This document shows, piece by piece, positions 5,701 through 5,731 of a stretch of DNA of 5,731 bases. Position numbers and translations under genes: made by a program. Under the pieces are notes generated by a model. The model did not search any database. It was not told the origin of the DNA and saw nothing but the letters and a program-made list of their open reading frames with translations. How positions within the stretch are numbered: the stretch's first letter is position 1; each line of letters begins with the position of its first letter. Location: NCBI GenBank assembly GCA_002478745.1, contig DLQI01000163.1:1-5731 (forward strand), in the 5' to 3' direction. The DNA is from Rhodobacteraceae bacterium UBA7436. GTDB taxonomy: Bacteria; Pseudomonadota; Alphaproteobacteria; Rhodobacterales; Rhodobacteraceae.

Positions 5701-5718
5701 GTGCAATTTACGTTGCGC
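5701..5718 (+). other. Weak stem-loop after hemA
   Basis: GTGCAA (5701-5706) can pair with TTGCGC (5713-5718) around the loop TTTACG, with one G-T pair, 12 bases after the hemA stop. No T-tract follows within the window, so this is not a convincing terminator. The remaining bases to 5731 hold no gene that I can see, and the transcript may continue. Confidence 0.2.
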
Positions 5719-5731
5719 TATGCTACATCTG

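Overview
The window carries four intact protein genes and two tRNA genes from what looks like an alphaproteobacterium, most likely a marine Rhodobacterales (Roseobacter-group) species of moderate GC content. The main grounds are a 407-residue 5-aminolevulinate synthase of the Shemin (C4) type, whose sequence is very close to what I recall of Rhodobacter HemA, and an Entner-Doudoroff gene pair. Genus cannot be fixed from the sequence alone.

Layout: a tRNA-Asp(GUC) starts at base 1. A short AT-rich spacer follows, with a possible terminator and a perfect 12-bp LacI-family-type palindrome. Next come edd (6-phosphogluconate dehydratase, 211-2019) and eda (KDPG aldolase, 2023-2664), three bases apart and surely one operon. 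Two overlapping hairpins close the operon and coincide with a likely promoter for a second tRNA-Asp(GUC) at 2738-2814, identical to the first over all 77 bases. A strong hairpin plus T-tract at 2882-2910 ends that transcript, just before the end of a convergent M20-family metallopeptidase gene (2916-4286, minus strand). A 178-bp divergent intergenic region separates the peptidase from hemA (4465-5688, plus strand). It holds repeated GCGCACAT elements, a dyad and a plausible sigma-70-like promoter. The last 43 bases hold no gene.

How the genes work: Edd and Eda together turn 6-phosphogluconate into pyruvate and glyceraldehyde-3-phosphate. The palindrome before edd suggests control by a sugar-responsive LacI/GntR-type repressor encoded elsewhere. 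HemA makes 5-aminolevulinate for heme and other tetrapyrroles. The peptidase is a cytosolic dipeptidase or amidohydrolase of unknown exact substrate. Nothing links the three modules functionally.

I found no mobile element, CRISPR array, toxin, phage gene or clearly novel system; the genes are ordinary housekeeping. The points of interest are regulatory and architectural: the sugar operon bracketed by identical tRNA genes, the overlap of terminator and tRNA promoter, the TTG start of hemA with an overlapping out-of-frame ATG mini-ORF, and the undefined operator-like structure upstream of hemA.
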